From NCBI RefSeq assembly GCF_900130125.1, contig NZ_FQXY01000010.1, positions 930,001 through 994,000 on the forward strand: a stretch of DNA of 64,000 bases, given 5' to 3'. Positions 25,958 to 35,302 of the stretch are shown here, in pieces (position 1 is the stretch's first letter; the number at the start of each line of letters is the position of its first letter). The stretch is from Bacteroides congonensis. GTDB taxonomy: Bacteria; Bacteroidota; Bacteroidia; Bacteroidales; Bacteroidaceae. Under the pieces are notes generated by a model that was given only the letters and a program-made list of their open reading frames with translations, did no database searches and was not told the origin of the DNA. The translations under genes and the position numbers were made by a program.

Positions 25958-27400
25958 ATGAAAAAAGTATTAAATCGAATCGGAATGAACGGATGGACAA
26001 TCCTGCTGAGTTGTTTATGGTTGTTTTCTTGCATATTACTGTCTGGATGCTCGGACGATGATGAAAAAGACAACCGCGAACAGTATATCACCCAATTAAC
26101 TGAAGAGCGAAATGTCGTAGACTATTTATTGGGAAATTCTATTTACGGTACAGAACCGGGCACTTATCCTGAAAAGAGTAAAACGATTCTTGAAACAGTA
26201 ATGGCCGAAATTGATGATTTAGTCAGCCGCCTGAACCATGGAGAAACTATCGATCGGCAAACCGTAGATGTTCTTGTCGAAAAAGCAGAAGAAGCCATGA
26301 AGAAGTTTAAAGATTCCGTAATCCTTGATGTTTCCGAAGAACAGAGAAACCTGCAACAACTGAAGAATAAACTTTCCGAATTGCAAAATATACTGGAAAC
26401 TTCAACTTACGGTACAGAGCCAGGCACTTATCCCGAAAGTAGCAAATCTATATTGAATGCTGCCATACAGGAACTGGCGGACTTGATCGACCAAGTATCT
26501 TTGGGAAACGTTACCTTGACGAAAACTATGGTGGAAGAAGCTATCCAAAAAGCAGATACAGAGATTGACTCTTTCCGCGAAACACAGATTGAAACCGAAA
26601 CATTCTATAATCTGGTTGTTGATGGTAACAATGGCGGATATATTGATTTCGGTTATCATAAAGAATTTGCCGACTTCGGCGAAACACAGCATGCGGCTCT
26701 GACTATTGAATTATGGGTGAGAATCGATGAATATTGCACCAAGGAACATGAAGACAACAGTACTTATTTGGCAGCGTGCAATGATGAACCTTGGGGCGGA
26801 TGGAGAATTTATTCACGTTTTCATACGGGTGGAAATGACGACTTGATCAGAGCGACGATACCTCTTGACAAAGATGGTAAAATCGGAATCGAGGAACCAT
26901 ATTACAGGGCTCCCTTGCTAGGCTATCAAACGTGGATGCATTATGCCATTGTGTATGCTGAAGACGGAGTACCTGGAGAAGATCAGGATGAACGTTTCAG
27001 AATGTTCTACAATGGTGAGAAAAAGGGACATTCCATCCGTATCGGACAGGATGTACGGCGTTGGGTATATACAACCGACTCTTATCATCAGGCACAGATA
27101 CCTATGACTGCTTTCTGCCGCCTGAAAGCGGATGGAACGCGCATGGAATATTTCTCCGGTTCTATCAAATATATGCGTATTTGGAAAAAAGCGCGTACTG
27201 CGGACGAAATAAAGGTATCGGCAGAAGGAAACTGTACGGTCGACCCTGCCGACCCGAACTTGGTTTGTGCCTGGGACTTTGTTATCTCCAAAGCGGATTT
27301 GGACATGACCAAGACAGAATTTAAAGACCTGACAGGAAGATATACGGCTGTCTTTAAAGGTGGTGCGGAAAACTTTACTTGGAAACCTGTTAATAAATAA
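25958..27400 (+). CDS. Surface lipoprotein with two DUF4972-like repeats and a LamG/concanavalin-like domain
   Basis: Lipoprotein of 480 residues (lipobox LSGC, Cys31), in the position of a SusE/F-type surface glycan-binding protein. Two helical repeats of about 80 residues each begin with almost identical words, NSIYGTEPGTYPEKSK (about 60-75) and TSTYGTEPGTYPESSK (about 148-163), offset by 88 residues. They resemble DUF4972/FIVAR-like spacer modules. Residues about 220-475 form a LamG/concanavalin-like sandwich (ALTIELWVRIDEYC, DEPWGGWRIYSRFHTGG, YMRIWKKARTADEIKV, NLVCAWDF), expected to bind carbohydrate. The spacer repeats would hold the lectin domain away from the membrane. It is co-transcribed with SusC/SusD and followed after 1 nt by the fimbrillin-like gene. 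Confidence 0.85.
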   Translation: MKKVLNRIGMNGWTILLSCLWLFSCILLSGCSDDDEKDNREQYITQLTEERNVVDYLLGNSIYGTEPGTYPEKSKTILETVMAEIDDLVSRLNHGETIDRQTVDVLVEKAEEAMKKFKDSVILDVSEEQRNLQQLKNKLSELQNILETSTYGTEPGTYPESSKSILNAAIQELADLIDQVSLGNVTLTKTMVEEAIQKADTEIDSFRETQIETETFYNLVVDGNNGGYIDFGYHKEFADFGETQHAALTIELWVRIDEYCTKEHEDNSTYLAACNDEPWGGWRIYSRFHTGGNDDLIRATIPLDKDGKIGIEEPYYRAPLLGYQTWMHYAIVYAEDGVPGEDQDERFRMFYNGEKKGHSIRIGQDVRRWVYTTDSYHQAQIPMTAFCRLKADGTRMEYFSGSIKYMRIWKKARTADEIKVSAEGNCTVDPADPNLVCAWDFVISKADLDMTKTEFKDLTGRYTAVFKGGAENFTWKPVNK

Positions 27401-27401
27401 G

Positions 27402-29168
27402 ATGAAAAAATATATGAATAAATTGCTGCTTGCCATGGTATCCATGGCGGCAGTTGCTTGCTCGGACGACGCGAAGAATAAAATGGAAGATACTCCTGTA
27501 TTAACGGATGAGATCACTTTCTCCGCCACATTGAGCGGACTGGAAAATGGAGTGACTGACAGTCGGACCGGATTGATTGACGGTGTGAAAGTGGAATGGA
27601 CTTCCGGTGACCGGATTAGTGTTTTATATGGAAATGCGAACAAGGAATTCACCACTGCTTCGGGTGGAACATCAGTTACGTTCACAGGGAAAGCAGACGA
27701 AATGCCGGAATATTATGCATTGTATCCTTATCATGAAGATGCTGTATTAAGCGGTAGGCAGATCACGACTCTTCTTCGGAGTGTTCAGAAACCAGTGAAA
27801 GATGGTTTTGATAATAACCTTAGTGTGATGATATCCCGGACAACTTCAGGGAAGAAGGCTTTTGCTTTTAAAAATATCTGTGCATTATTGAGATTTGAAC
27901 TGAAAGAGACAGGTGTCAAGTCAGTCACATTGCAGGGAAATAATCATGAGATGTTGGTGGGAACGTTCATCGTCGAAGAGGATGAAGATGGTGATCCGAT
28001 GGTTCGGAATAGTATTGATGGAGTAACTTCCGTAACTTTGGAGAACGGTGGAAATGTACTTGAGAAAGGAATATATAATTTTGTAACTCTTCCTGCTGTT
28101 TTTACTCAAGGTGTGACTCTTACATTGTTAATGGAAAACGGAACGAAACTCATAAAGGAATTTCCGGAATTCACAGAAGCGACCCTCTCCAATTATATTT
28201 ATGATTTGGGACAGATAAAAGTATTGTGGGAACTTGCTGTCGAGAAAGAAGATTGTTACACAGACATGATAGTCTGCGATGAGGCAGGAAACACCTTGAA
28301 TCCTGACGGGGAGTGTTATCGGGTAGGTACTGCATGTACTGTGAAATATAAGATTGCATCCGGTAAGACACCTTGCAGCCGGGGAGCGTTTGTAGTAGAA
28401 GGTGCTGCTTCCAAAGACTTGAAAGTCACGGAGAAAGATGGATACTTTTGTTGCGAACTGAACGGCATTGACTCGGATATTAACCTGAAAATAAAGAATA
28501 AGGCACCGGATGTTCTTGATTTTTATTTTAAGGACAACACTTATTCGGAATATCTGACCGGTGATAAGAAAGACTGTTCCGGGGTTATTTTTCGGGTCGG
28601 TATCGGAGAAGGGGATAATGTCAGTGATTATGATGGCAAATTGAGCGAAATTCATGGTTATGTCATCGCTGCCGATCCTGAAGATACGCAACTCGGTAGT
28701 GGCTCCGCATCTTGGTGTACGGAAAATTACCGGAAAGAACTGATTGGTACACATGAACGTCCGGATGCCTGGTGCGGATATGCAAATACAAAAAAAATTA
28801 TTGATTATGCCAAGTCAAAAGGGATTGTCCTGGCAGATGATAACTATACACATGTATATCGGGCTACGAAGTATAGTAGCCGGACTGCTCCTGAAGGGAC
28901 GAGCGGTTGGTATTTGGGTTCTAAAGTACAAATGGAAGCTGTGGCAGAGGCGTATGACATAAAGATAGCGGAACGGCTTCAGGAATGTTCCGATGCAGAA
29001 TTATGGAGAAGACGGGACGGTCATTGGCGGCATTTCGGAACGAGTACGGAAAGGGACGTTGTCAGTGAAAAAGGATATTATGGCATATATGATATTGAAG
29101 ATAAAGCAGCTGCGCGTGAAGGTTATAAGGATTATGGACAATATGCCACACCTGTATTGACTTTCTGA
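27402..29168 (+). CDS. Fimbrillin-like surface lipoprotein with cysteine-containing C-terminal domain
   Basis: Lipoprotein of 588 residues from the ATG at 27402 (lipobox AVAC, Cys20); upstream in-frame codons overlap the previous gene and are rejected. Residues about 30-270 follow the Mfa-like/fimbrillin pattern (DEITFSATLSGLENGVTDSR, VEWTSGDRISVLYGN, PEYYALYPYHED, YNFVTLPAVF). A middle part, about 275-370, carries several Cys (KEDCYTDMIVCDEAGN, CYRVGTACTVKYKI). The last 200 residues (GVIFRVGIGEGDNVSDYDGK; GTSGWYLGSKVQMEAVAEA) resemble DUF1566/Lcl-type C-terminal domains that are found fused to fimbrillin-like domains. It occupies the place of a second accessory glycan-binding protein in the operon. 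Binding to mannan is inferred from position only. Confidence 0.75.
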   Translation: MKKYMNKLLLAMVSMAAVACSDDAKNKMEDTPVLTDEITFSATLSGLENGVTDSRTGLIDGVKVEWTSGDRISVLYGNANKEFTTASGGTSVTFTGKADEMPEYYALYPYHEDAVLSGRQITTLLRSVQKPVKDGFDNNLSVMISRTTSGKKAFAFKNICALLRFELKETGVKSVTLQGNNHEMLVGTFIVEEDEDGDPMVRNSIDGVTSVTLENGGNVLEKGIYNFVTLPAVFTQGVTLTLLMENGTKLIKEFPEFTEATLSNYIYDLGQIKVLWELAVEKEDCYTDMIVCDEAGNTLNPDGECYRVGTACTVKYKIASGKTPCSRGAFVVEGAASKDLKVTEKDGYFCCELNGIDSDINLKIKNKAPDVLDFYFKDNTYSEYLTGDKKDCSGVIFRVGIGEGDNVSDYDGKLSEIHGYVIAADPEDTQLGSGSASWCTENYRKELIGTHERPDAWCGYANTKKIIDYAKSKGIVLADDNYTHVYRATKYSSRTAPEGTSGWYLGSKVQMEAVAEAYDIKIAERLQECSDAELWRRRDGHWRHFGTSTERDVVSEKGYYGIYDIEDKAAAREGYKDYGQYATPVLTF

Positions 29169-29195
29169 TGAAAATGATGAATAGGACAAAAGAAA

Positions 29196-31406
29196 ATGGT
29201 AAAAACATATAAGATATTGATAGCTGCCGTATTGGCATTTGTCGCTTGTTCAGACTCGAAATCCATTGAAGAAACAGGCATACCGGACATGGAGAAGGGT
29301 ATGGAACATTTGGCAGAATGTGAGGCGTGGAAAGCGATTCCCGGTGGGGTGACGCAATATGTTGATCCTAAAATCGGCAGTGGCGGACATGGTCATGTCT
29401 TTGTCGGGGCCAACGTACCTTTTAGTATGATACAGTTGGGTCCGACAAGCATACCGACAGACTGGGACTGGTGTTCCGGTTATCACAATTCCGATAATAC
29501 GGTAATAGGTTTTTCGCATACTCATTTAAGTGGAACCGGTGCCGGAGATTTAGGGGATATCACCGTAATGCCGGTGGTTGGTGACGTAACTTATGCACGT
29601 GGTAGAGAGAGTGATCAACAGTCGGGACTTTGGTCGTATGCTGACCGCAGCAAGGAAATAACTCATCCGGGGTATTATTCCGTACCCTTACTCCGCTATA
29701 ATATATTGGCAGAGCTTACTGCTACTTGCCGTACAGGCTTTCATCGCTATACTTTTCCCGCTTCGAAGGAAGCTGCCATAGTGATTGATCTGGAAAACGG
29801 CATAGGTTCCGATCAGGTACGTGAGGTTTCTATGGCAGTGGAAGGAACGGATATGGTGGTAGGTTATCGCAGGTCGACAGGTTGGGCGAGCGACCAGTAT
29901 GTTTATTTTGCCGCTCAGTTTTCCAGGCCTTTCACTAGTTTTGATTTGCATGGGAATAGTGGCAGATATGGTCGTGCTTCGTTTTCTACGACTCAAGGTG
30001 AACGGATTCTTCTGAAAGTCGCTTTATCTCCGGTATCAATTGAAGGAGCGAAGAAAAACTTGTTGGCGGAACTTTCAGGCTGGGATTTTGGTAAGGCTGT
30101 AGCAGATGCCAATCTTGCTTGGAATGAGGAGCTTAGCAAAGTACGTATCCATACGGCAAGTAAAAGCTATCTCCGTATATTCTATACCGCTCTGTATCAC
30201 ACGATGGTAGCCCCTTCTGTCTACAGTGATGTCGATGCCGTAAATACTTCCTATACTACATTCTCGTTGTGGGATACATATCGTGCGGCAATGCCGTTGA
30301 TGACTATCCTTCATCCAGACAGAATGCCGGACATAATTAACTCCATGTTGGATATTTATGACAAGCAGGGACGTCTGCCTGTGTGGCACTTATGGGGAAA
30401 TGAAACGGATTGTATGGTCGGAAATCCTGCTATACCCGTAGTGGCGGATGCTATTGTAAAGGGATTTAAGGATATTGATACGGAGCGTGCTTTCACTGCT
30501 ATAAAAACGACAGCTAACCATGATGGACGTGGTGGGTCGCTCAGAAAGCAATACGGCTATATCCCTTGTGACTTGTTTCAAGAAGCCATTGCTTATGATA
30601 TGGAATATGCTATAGCAGATGCTGCTGCGGCAGCAGCAGCCAGCTATTTGGGAAAGGAAGACGACTATAACTTTCTCACCGGACGTTCTCACTCGTATCG
30701 TAAATATTTCGATAAATCGACCGGATTTGTCCGTGGAAAAGATAGTAACGGAAACTGGCGGACGCCTTTCGATCCGTTCGCATCCCAACACAGGGCGGAT
30801 GATTATTGCGAGGGGAATGCCTGGCAATATACTTGGTTGGTTCCTCATGATGTAAATGGTTTGGCTGATTGTTTTGGCGGTCGTGACAAATGTATTGAAA
30901 AATTAGATTCATTGTTTGTGTTGAGTGAATTTGTGGGAGCGGGTGGTTCTCCCGATATTTCGGGGCTGGTAGGACAGTATGCACACGGAAACGAACCGGG
31001 ACATCATATCCTTTATCTTTATGCTATGCTTGAACAGCCTTGGAAAACTGCGGCTCGTGTTCGTGAAGTATTAACTTCGCTCTATCACGCAGAACCGGAT
31101 GGATTATGCGGTAACGAAGATGTAGGTCAGATGTCCGCGTGGTATGTGCTTTCGGCATTGGGATTCTATCAGGTAGAACCGGCTAGTGCCCGTTATTGGT
31201 TTGGAACTCCATTGTTTGATAGGGCTGAAATTACTGTGCCTGATGGAAAACTGGTTCTTATCGCAAGGAACAATTCTGTTCTGAACAAGTATATAAAGAG
31301 AATCACGCTCAATGGCCAGGAATATACCAAGCCTTATATTTCATATAATGATATAATGGCTGGTGGCGAACTTGTCTTTGAGATGGGGGCTATACCGGTA
31401 CGATGA
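29196..31406 (+). CDS. GH92 alpha-mannosidase (lipoprotein)
   Basis: Exo-alpha-mannosidase of 736 residues with lipobox FVAC (Cys18), so membrane-anchored. It has the common GH92 start (QYVDPKIGSGGHGHVFVGAN), DWDWCSGYHNSDNTVIGFSH and SGTGAGDLGDITVMPVVG. The likely acid is Glu539 in YCEGNAWQYTWLVPHDVNGL, and the base region reads CGNEDVGQMSAWYVLSALGF (Asn640, Asp642). The substrate-loop motif is HGNEPGHHILYLY. Calcium is required in this family. It is the seventh gene of the operon, 27 nt after the fimbrillin-like gene and 16 nt before the third GH92 gene. Confidence 0.95.
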   Translation: MVKTYKILIAAVLAFVACSDSKSIEETGIPDMEKGMEHLAECEAWKAIPGGVTQYVDPKIGSGGHGHVFVGANVPFSMIQLGPTSIPTDWDWCSGYHNSDNTVIGFSHTHLSGTGAGDLGDITVMPVVGDVTYARGRESDQQSGLWSYADRSKEITHPGYYSVPLLRYNILAELTATCRTGFHRYTFPASKEAAIVIDLENGIGSDQVREVSMAVEGTDMVVGYRRSTGWASDQYVYFAAQFSRPFTSFDLHGNSGRYGRASFSTTQGERILLKVALSPVSIEGAKKNLLAELSGWDFGKAVADANLAWNEELSKVRIHTASKSYLRIFYTALYHTMVAPSVYSDVDAVNTSYTTFSLWDTYRAAMPLMTILHPDRMPDIINSMLDIYDKQGRLPVWHLWGNETDCMVGNPAIPVVADAIVKGFKDIDTERAFTAIKTTANHDGRGGSLRKQYGYIPCDLFQEAIAYDMEYAIADAAAAAAASYLGKEDDYNFLTGRSHSYRKYFDKSTGFVRGKDSNGNWRTPFDPFASQHRADDYCEGNAWQYTWLVPHDVNGLADCFGGRDKCIEKLDSLFVLSEFVGAGGSPDISGLVGQYAHGNEPGHHILYLYAMLEQPWKTAARVREVLTSLYHAEPDGLCGNEDVGQMSAWYVLSALGFYQVEPASARYWFGTPLFDRAEITVPDGKLVLIARNNSVLNKYIKRITLNGQEYTKPYISYNDIMAGGELVFEMGAIPVR

Positions 31407-31422
31407 TGGAAAAAAGAAATAT

Positions 31423-33720
31423 ATGATGAAAAAAAGTTATCTATTGCTATTGAGCTTATACTGTACGTGTCTTACTAATGCCAGTACAGTGATTACCGGA
31501 CCGGTGGATTACGTTAGTTCGCTGGTTGGTACACAGTCAAAGCATGCATTATCTGCTGGAAATACTTACCCTGCCATTGCGCTGCCTTGGGGAATGAACT
31601 TTTGGGTTCCGCAGACTGGTAAAATGGGCGATGGATGGACATATATGTATGACGCTGACAAGATCAGAGGATTCAAACAAACCCATCAGCCAAGTCCCTG
31701 GATAAATGATTACGGTCAGTTTGCCATTATGCCTATTACCGGTAAGGCAGTGTTTAATCAGGATGAACGTGCCAGTTGGTTCTCTCACAAAGCTGAAATG
31801 GCTACCCCTTATTATTATAAGGTATATCTTGCCAATCATGATGTTGTAACCGAACTTGCTCCGACAGAGAGAGCGGTAATTTTCCGTTTTACTTTTCCCG
31901 AAAACGATCATTCTTACGTAGTGGTGGATGCCTTCGATAATGGTTCCTTTGTGAAAGTAATCCCTTCGGAGAACAAGATTATCGGTTATACCACTAAAAA
32001 CAGCGGTGGTGTTCCTGTAAACTTTAAAAACTACTTTGTACTGGTATTCGATAAACCGTTTACTTATACGGCTGCCGTAGCTAACGGTGTGATTGATACC
32101 AACAAACTGGAAGCGACCGACAACCATGCCGGCGCACTGATTGGTTTCAAAACTCGCAAGGGCGAACGGGTAAATGTGCGTGTAGCTTCTTCTTTTATCA
32201 GTCTTGAGCAAGCGGAACTGAACCTGAAAGAATTAAGTACGGATGATATTGAACAAATCGCAGCGAAAGGGCGTAAAGTATGGAACGATGTTCTTGGACG
32301 TATCGAAGTGAAAGATGATGATATTGACCATCTACGTACATTCTATTCCTGTCTGTATCGTTCGGTTCTATTCCCCAGAAGTTTTTACGAGATAGACGCT
32401 AAAGGAGATGTGATGCATTACAGCCCTTACAACGGTGAAGTGCTTCCGGGTTATATGTTTACCGATACCGGTTTTTGGGATACGTTCCGTTGTCTTTTCC
32501 CATTCCTCAACCTGATGTATCCATCCATGAATACGAAGATGCAGGAAGGATTGGTGAATACCTATAAGGAAAGCGAATTCCTTCCGGAATGGGCGAGTCC
32601 CGGTCATAGGGACTGCATGGTTGGAAACAACTCCGCCTCTATAGTTGCCGACGCTTATCTGAAAGGCCTGAAAGGGTATGATATCAAGACACTGTGGGAA
32701 GCTGTGAAGCACGGAGCGAACGCAGTGCATCCGAAAGTCCGCTCTACCGGACGTCTGGGATATGAATATTATAATAAATTAGGCTATATCCCCTATAATG
32801 TAGGCATTAACGAGAATGTAGCCCGTACACTAGAATATGCTTATGATGACTGGTGTATCTATCAATTGGGTAAAGCCTTGAAGAAACCGGAAAAAGAGAT
32901 TGATATCTTTGCCAAGCGTGCAATGAATTATAAAAAACTCTACGATTCCGAGTACAAACTGATGCGTGGTAAAAATGAGGACGGTACGTTTCAGTCTCCG
33001 TTCAATCCGTTGAAGTGGGGCGACGCTTTCACAGAAGGAAATAGCTGGCATTACACTTGGTCGGTATTCCATGACCCTCATGGGCTGATCGACCTGATGG
33101 GTGGTAAAGACGGATTCAATCAAATGATGGATTCTGTATTTATTCTGTCTCCGATTTTTGATGAAAGCTATTATGGAGCCGTTATTCATGAAATCCGTGA
33201 AATGCAGATCATGAATATGGGTAACTATGCTCATGGTAATCAACCGATTCAGCATATGCTTTATATGTACAACTATTCCGGTCAACCCTGGAAAGCGCAA
33301 CATTGGATTCGTGAAGTGATGAACAAACTTTATACTCCTGCTCCTGACGGTTATTGCGGTGATGAGGACAACGGCCAGACTTCTGCTTGGTATGTATTCT
33401 CTGCAATGGGATTCTACCCGGTATGTCCGGGTACGGATGAATATGTTTTGGGTACTCCTTATTTCAAGGAGATGAAGTTACATCTGGAAAACGGAAAGAC
33501 GGTGACTATCTCTGCTCCGAATAACGGATACGATAAACGTTACATTTCATTGATGACATTGAACGGTAAAGAACATACCAAAAACTACCTGACCCATCAG
33601 GATTTGATGAATGGCGCTACCATTTTTTGCAAAATGGATGCAAATCCCAACCAGCAACGTGGTACAAAAGAAACCGATTTTCCTTATTCTTTCTCTAATG
33701 AATTAAAAAAGAAGAAGTAA
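31423..33720 (+). CDS. GH92 alpha-mannosidase (periplasmic)
   Basis: Exo-alpha-mannosidase of 765 residues. The frame extends upstream into the preceding gene, but the ATG at 31423 gives a clear signal peptide (MMKKSYLLLLSLYCTCL, cleavage near TNAS). Family features are VDYVSSLVGTQSKHALSAGN, QTHQPSPWINDYGQFAIMP, YTWSVFHDPHGLIDLMGG with likely acid Glu538 (FTEGNSW), and CGDEDNGQTSAWYVFSAMGF with Asp647/Asp649. The substrate-loop motif is HGNQPIQHMLYMY, a Gln where the neighbouring GH92 proteins have Glu. I recall QP-type motifs in enzymes acting on linkages other than alpha-1,2, but this needs checking. It lies 2 nt before the GH125 gene. Confidence 0.95.
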   Translation: MMKKSYLLLLSLYCTCLTNASTVITGPVDYVSSLVGTQSKHALSAGNTYPAIALPWGMNFWVPQTGKMGDGWTYMYDADKIRGFKQTHQPSPWINDYGQFAIMPITGKAVFNQDERASWFSHKAEMATPYYYKVYLANHDVVTELAPTERAVIFRFTFPENDHSYVVVDAFDNGSFVKVIPSENKIIGYTTKNSGGVPVNFKNYFVLVFDKPFTYTAAVANGVIDTNKLEATDNHAGALIGFKTRKGERVNVRVASSFISLEQAELNLKELSTDDIEQIAAKGRKVWNDVLGRIEVKDDDIDHLRTFYSCLYRSVLFPRSFYEIDAKGDVMHYSPYNGEVLPGYMFTDTGFWDTFRCLFPFLNLMYPSMNTKMQEGLVNTYKESEFLPEWASPGHRDCMVGNNSASIVADAYLKGLKGYDIKTLWEAVKHGANAVHPKVRSTGRLGYEYYNKLGYIPYNVGINENVARTLEYAYDDWCIYQLGKALKKPEKEIDIFAKRAMNYKKLYDSEYKLMRGKNEDGTFQSPFNPLKWGDAFTEGNSWHYTWSVFHDPHGLIDLMGGKDGFNQMMDSVFILSPIFDESYYGAVIHEIREMQIMNMGNYAHGNQPIQHMLYMYNYSGQPWKAQHWIREVMNKLYTPAPDGYCGDEDNGQTSAWYVFSAMGFYPVCPGTDEYVLGTPYFKEMKLHLENGKTVTISAPNNGYDKRYISLMTLNGKEHTKNYLTHQDLMNGATIFCKMDANPNQQRGTKETDFPYSFSNELKKKK

Positions 33721-33722
33721 TC

Positions 33723-35186
33723 ATGAAGAAACAAATCAAATATATCAGCGCCGGTATGTTGGCAGGCATACTTCTTTGTGGTGGTCAGCTACAAGCCTCG
33801 AACCGTAAGACGGAAATGTATGTATGTTTGGCGGATGCTATTCAGAAAGATAGTCGCCCGGAAATATCCAATCGTCTGTTCCGTTCCAATGCGGTGGAAA
33901 AGGAGATTCTTCGCGTACAGAAGCTTTTAAAGAATGCGAAGTTGGCATGGATGTTTACCAATTGCTTTCCGAACACGTTGGATACGACTGTACATTTCCG
34001 TAAGGGGAGCGATGGCAAACCGGATACGTTTGTATATACGGGTGATATTCACGCCATGTGGCTACGCGACTCCGGTGCACAGGTATGGCCATATGTGCAA
34101 TTGGCCAATTCGGATCCTGAACTGAAAGATATGTTGGCCGGTGTTATCCTTCGCCAGTTTAAATGTATCAATATTGACCCATATGCAAATGCGTTTAATG
34201 ACGGTGCTATTCCTGACGGTCATTGGATGAGTGACCTTACGGATATGAAGCCGGAGTTACACGAACGTAAATGGGAAATTGATTCCTTGTGCTATCCGTT
34301 GCGTCTGGCTTATCATTACTGGAAGACTACCGGAGATACAAGCATATTCAGCGAAGAATGGATCCAGGCAATCAATAACGTATTGAAGACATTCAAAGAG
34401 CAACAACGCAAAGAAGTGGTAGGCCCTTATAAATTCCAACGTAAGACGGAACGTGCACTGGATACTGTGAGTAATGACGGTTTTGGAGCGCCGGTGAAAC
34501 CAGTTGGTTTGATTGTTTCCAGTTTCCGTCCTTCGGATGACGCTACCACTCTTCAGTTCTTGGTTCCTTCCAATTTTTTTGCCGTATCTTCCTTGCGTAA
34601 GGCTGCCGAGATTCTGGAGAAGGTGAACAAGAAGTCAACTTTGTCTAAAGAATGTAAGGAACTGGCGCAGGAGGTGGAAACAGCTTTAAAGAAATACGCG
34701 GTGTATAATCATCCTAAATATGGTAAAATCTATGCATTCGAGGTAGATGGCTTTGGCAATCATCATCTGATGGACGATGCCAATGTGCCGAGCTTGCTCG
34801 CAATGCCTTATCTGGGTGATGTGAATGTAAATGATCCGATTTATCGGAATACCCGCCGTTTTGTATGGAGTGAAGACAATCCTTATTTCTTTAAAGGTAA
34901 GGCAGGCGAAGGAATCGGTGGACCGCATATCGGTTATGATATGGTGTGGCCTATGAGTATTATGATGAAGGCTTTCACAAGCCAGAATGATGCCGAAATC
35001 AAAACATGCATCAAGATGTTGATGGATACAGATGCCGATACTGGCTTTATGCACGAATCTTTCCATAAAGATAATCCGAAGAAATTTACTCGTGCATGGT
35101 TTGCTTGGCAGAATACCCTTTTTGGTGAACTTATTTTGAAGTTGATCAATGAAGGGAAGGTGGACTTGTTGAATAGTATACAATGA
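33723..35186 (+). CDS. GH125 exo-alpha-1,6-mannosidase
   Basis: Inverting exo-alpha-1,6-mannosidase of 487 residues with a signal peptide (IKYISAGMLAGILLCGGQL, cleavage near QAS). Family signatures are WMFTNCFPNTLDTTVHF, TGDIHAMWLRDSGAQVWPYV, NAFNDGAIPDGHWMSD, KWEIDSLCYPLRLAYHYW, VSSFRPSDDATTLQFLVPSN and GPHIGYDMVWPMSIMMKAF. GH125 enzymes remove terminal alpha-1,6-mannose from N-glycans or from yeast mannan backbone fragments made by GH76 enzymes, which fits the GH76 gene in the same operon. It is the last gene of the operon. A 7-bp stem (CTGGTTT/AAACCAG, 35194-35219) follows it but has no T-tract. Confidence 0.96.
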   Translation: MKKQIKYISAGMLAGILLCGGQLQASNRKTEMYVCLADAIQKDSRPEISNRLFRSNAVEKEILRVQKLLKNAKLAWMFTNCFPNTLDTTVHFRKGSDGKPDTFVYTGDIHAMWLRDSGAQVWPYVQLANSDPELKDMLAGVILRQFKCINIDPYANAFNDGAIPDGHWMSDLTDMKPELHERKWEIDSLCYPLRLAYHYWKTTGDTSIFSEEWIQAINNVLKTFKEQQRKEVVGPYKFQRKTERALDTVSNDGFGAPVKPVGLIVSSFRPSDDATTLQFLVPSNFFAVSSLRKAAEILEKVNKKSTLSKECKELAQEVETALKKYAVYNHPKYGKIYAFEVDGFGNHHLMDDANVPSLLAMPYLGDVNVNDPIYRNTRRFVWSEDNPYFFKGKAGEGIGGPHIGYDMVWPMSIMMKAFTSQNDAEIKTCIKMLMDTDADTGFMHESFHKDNPKKFTRAWFAWQNTLFGELILKLINEGKVDLLNSIQ

Positions 35187-35264
35187 CATCAGTCTGGTTT
35201 TCTTTTTAGGATAAACCAGCATACAACATAAAAAAACAAAATGTGATACATACACGCTTTCCCT

Positions 35265-35296
35265 ATTGACTTTCTCGTTTTTAATTCGTATATTTG
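35265..35296 (+). promoter_or_regulatory. Orphan promoter downstream of the GH125 gene
   Basis: ATTG (35265-35268), exactly 20 nt, then TATATTTG (35289-35296) is a near-consensus Bacteroidetes promoter with no annotated gene behind it on this strand before 37813. Transcription would start near 35303. Confidence 0.5.
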
Positions 35297-35302
35297 AAGA
35301 AA

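Noticed and set aside
31363..31422. N-terminal extension of the third GH92 gene
   Set aside because: It overlaps the preceding gene and lacks signal-peptide character; the ATG at 31423 is followed by a clear signal peptide.
35194..35219. Terminator directly after the GH125 gene
   Set aside because: The 7-bp stem lacks a T-tract and has a 12-nt loop, too weak to call an intrinsic terminator.
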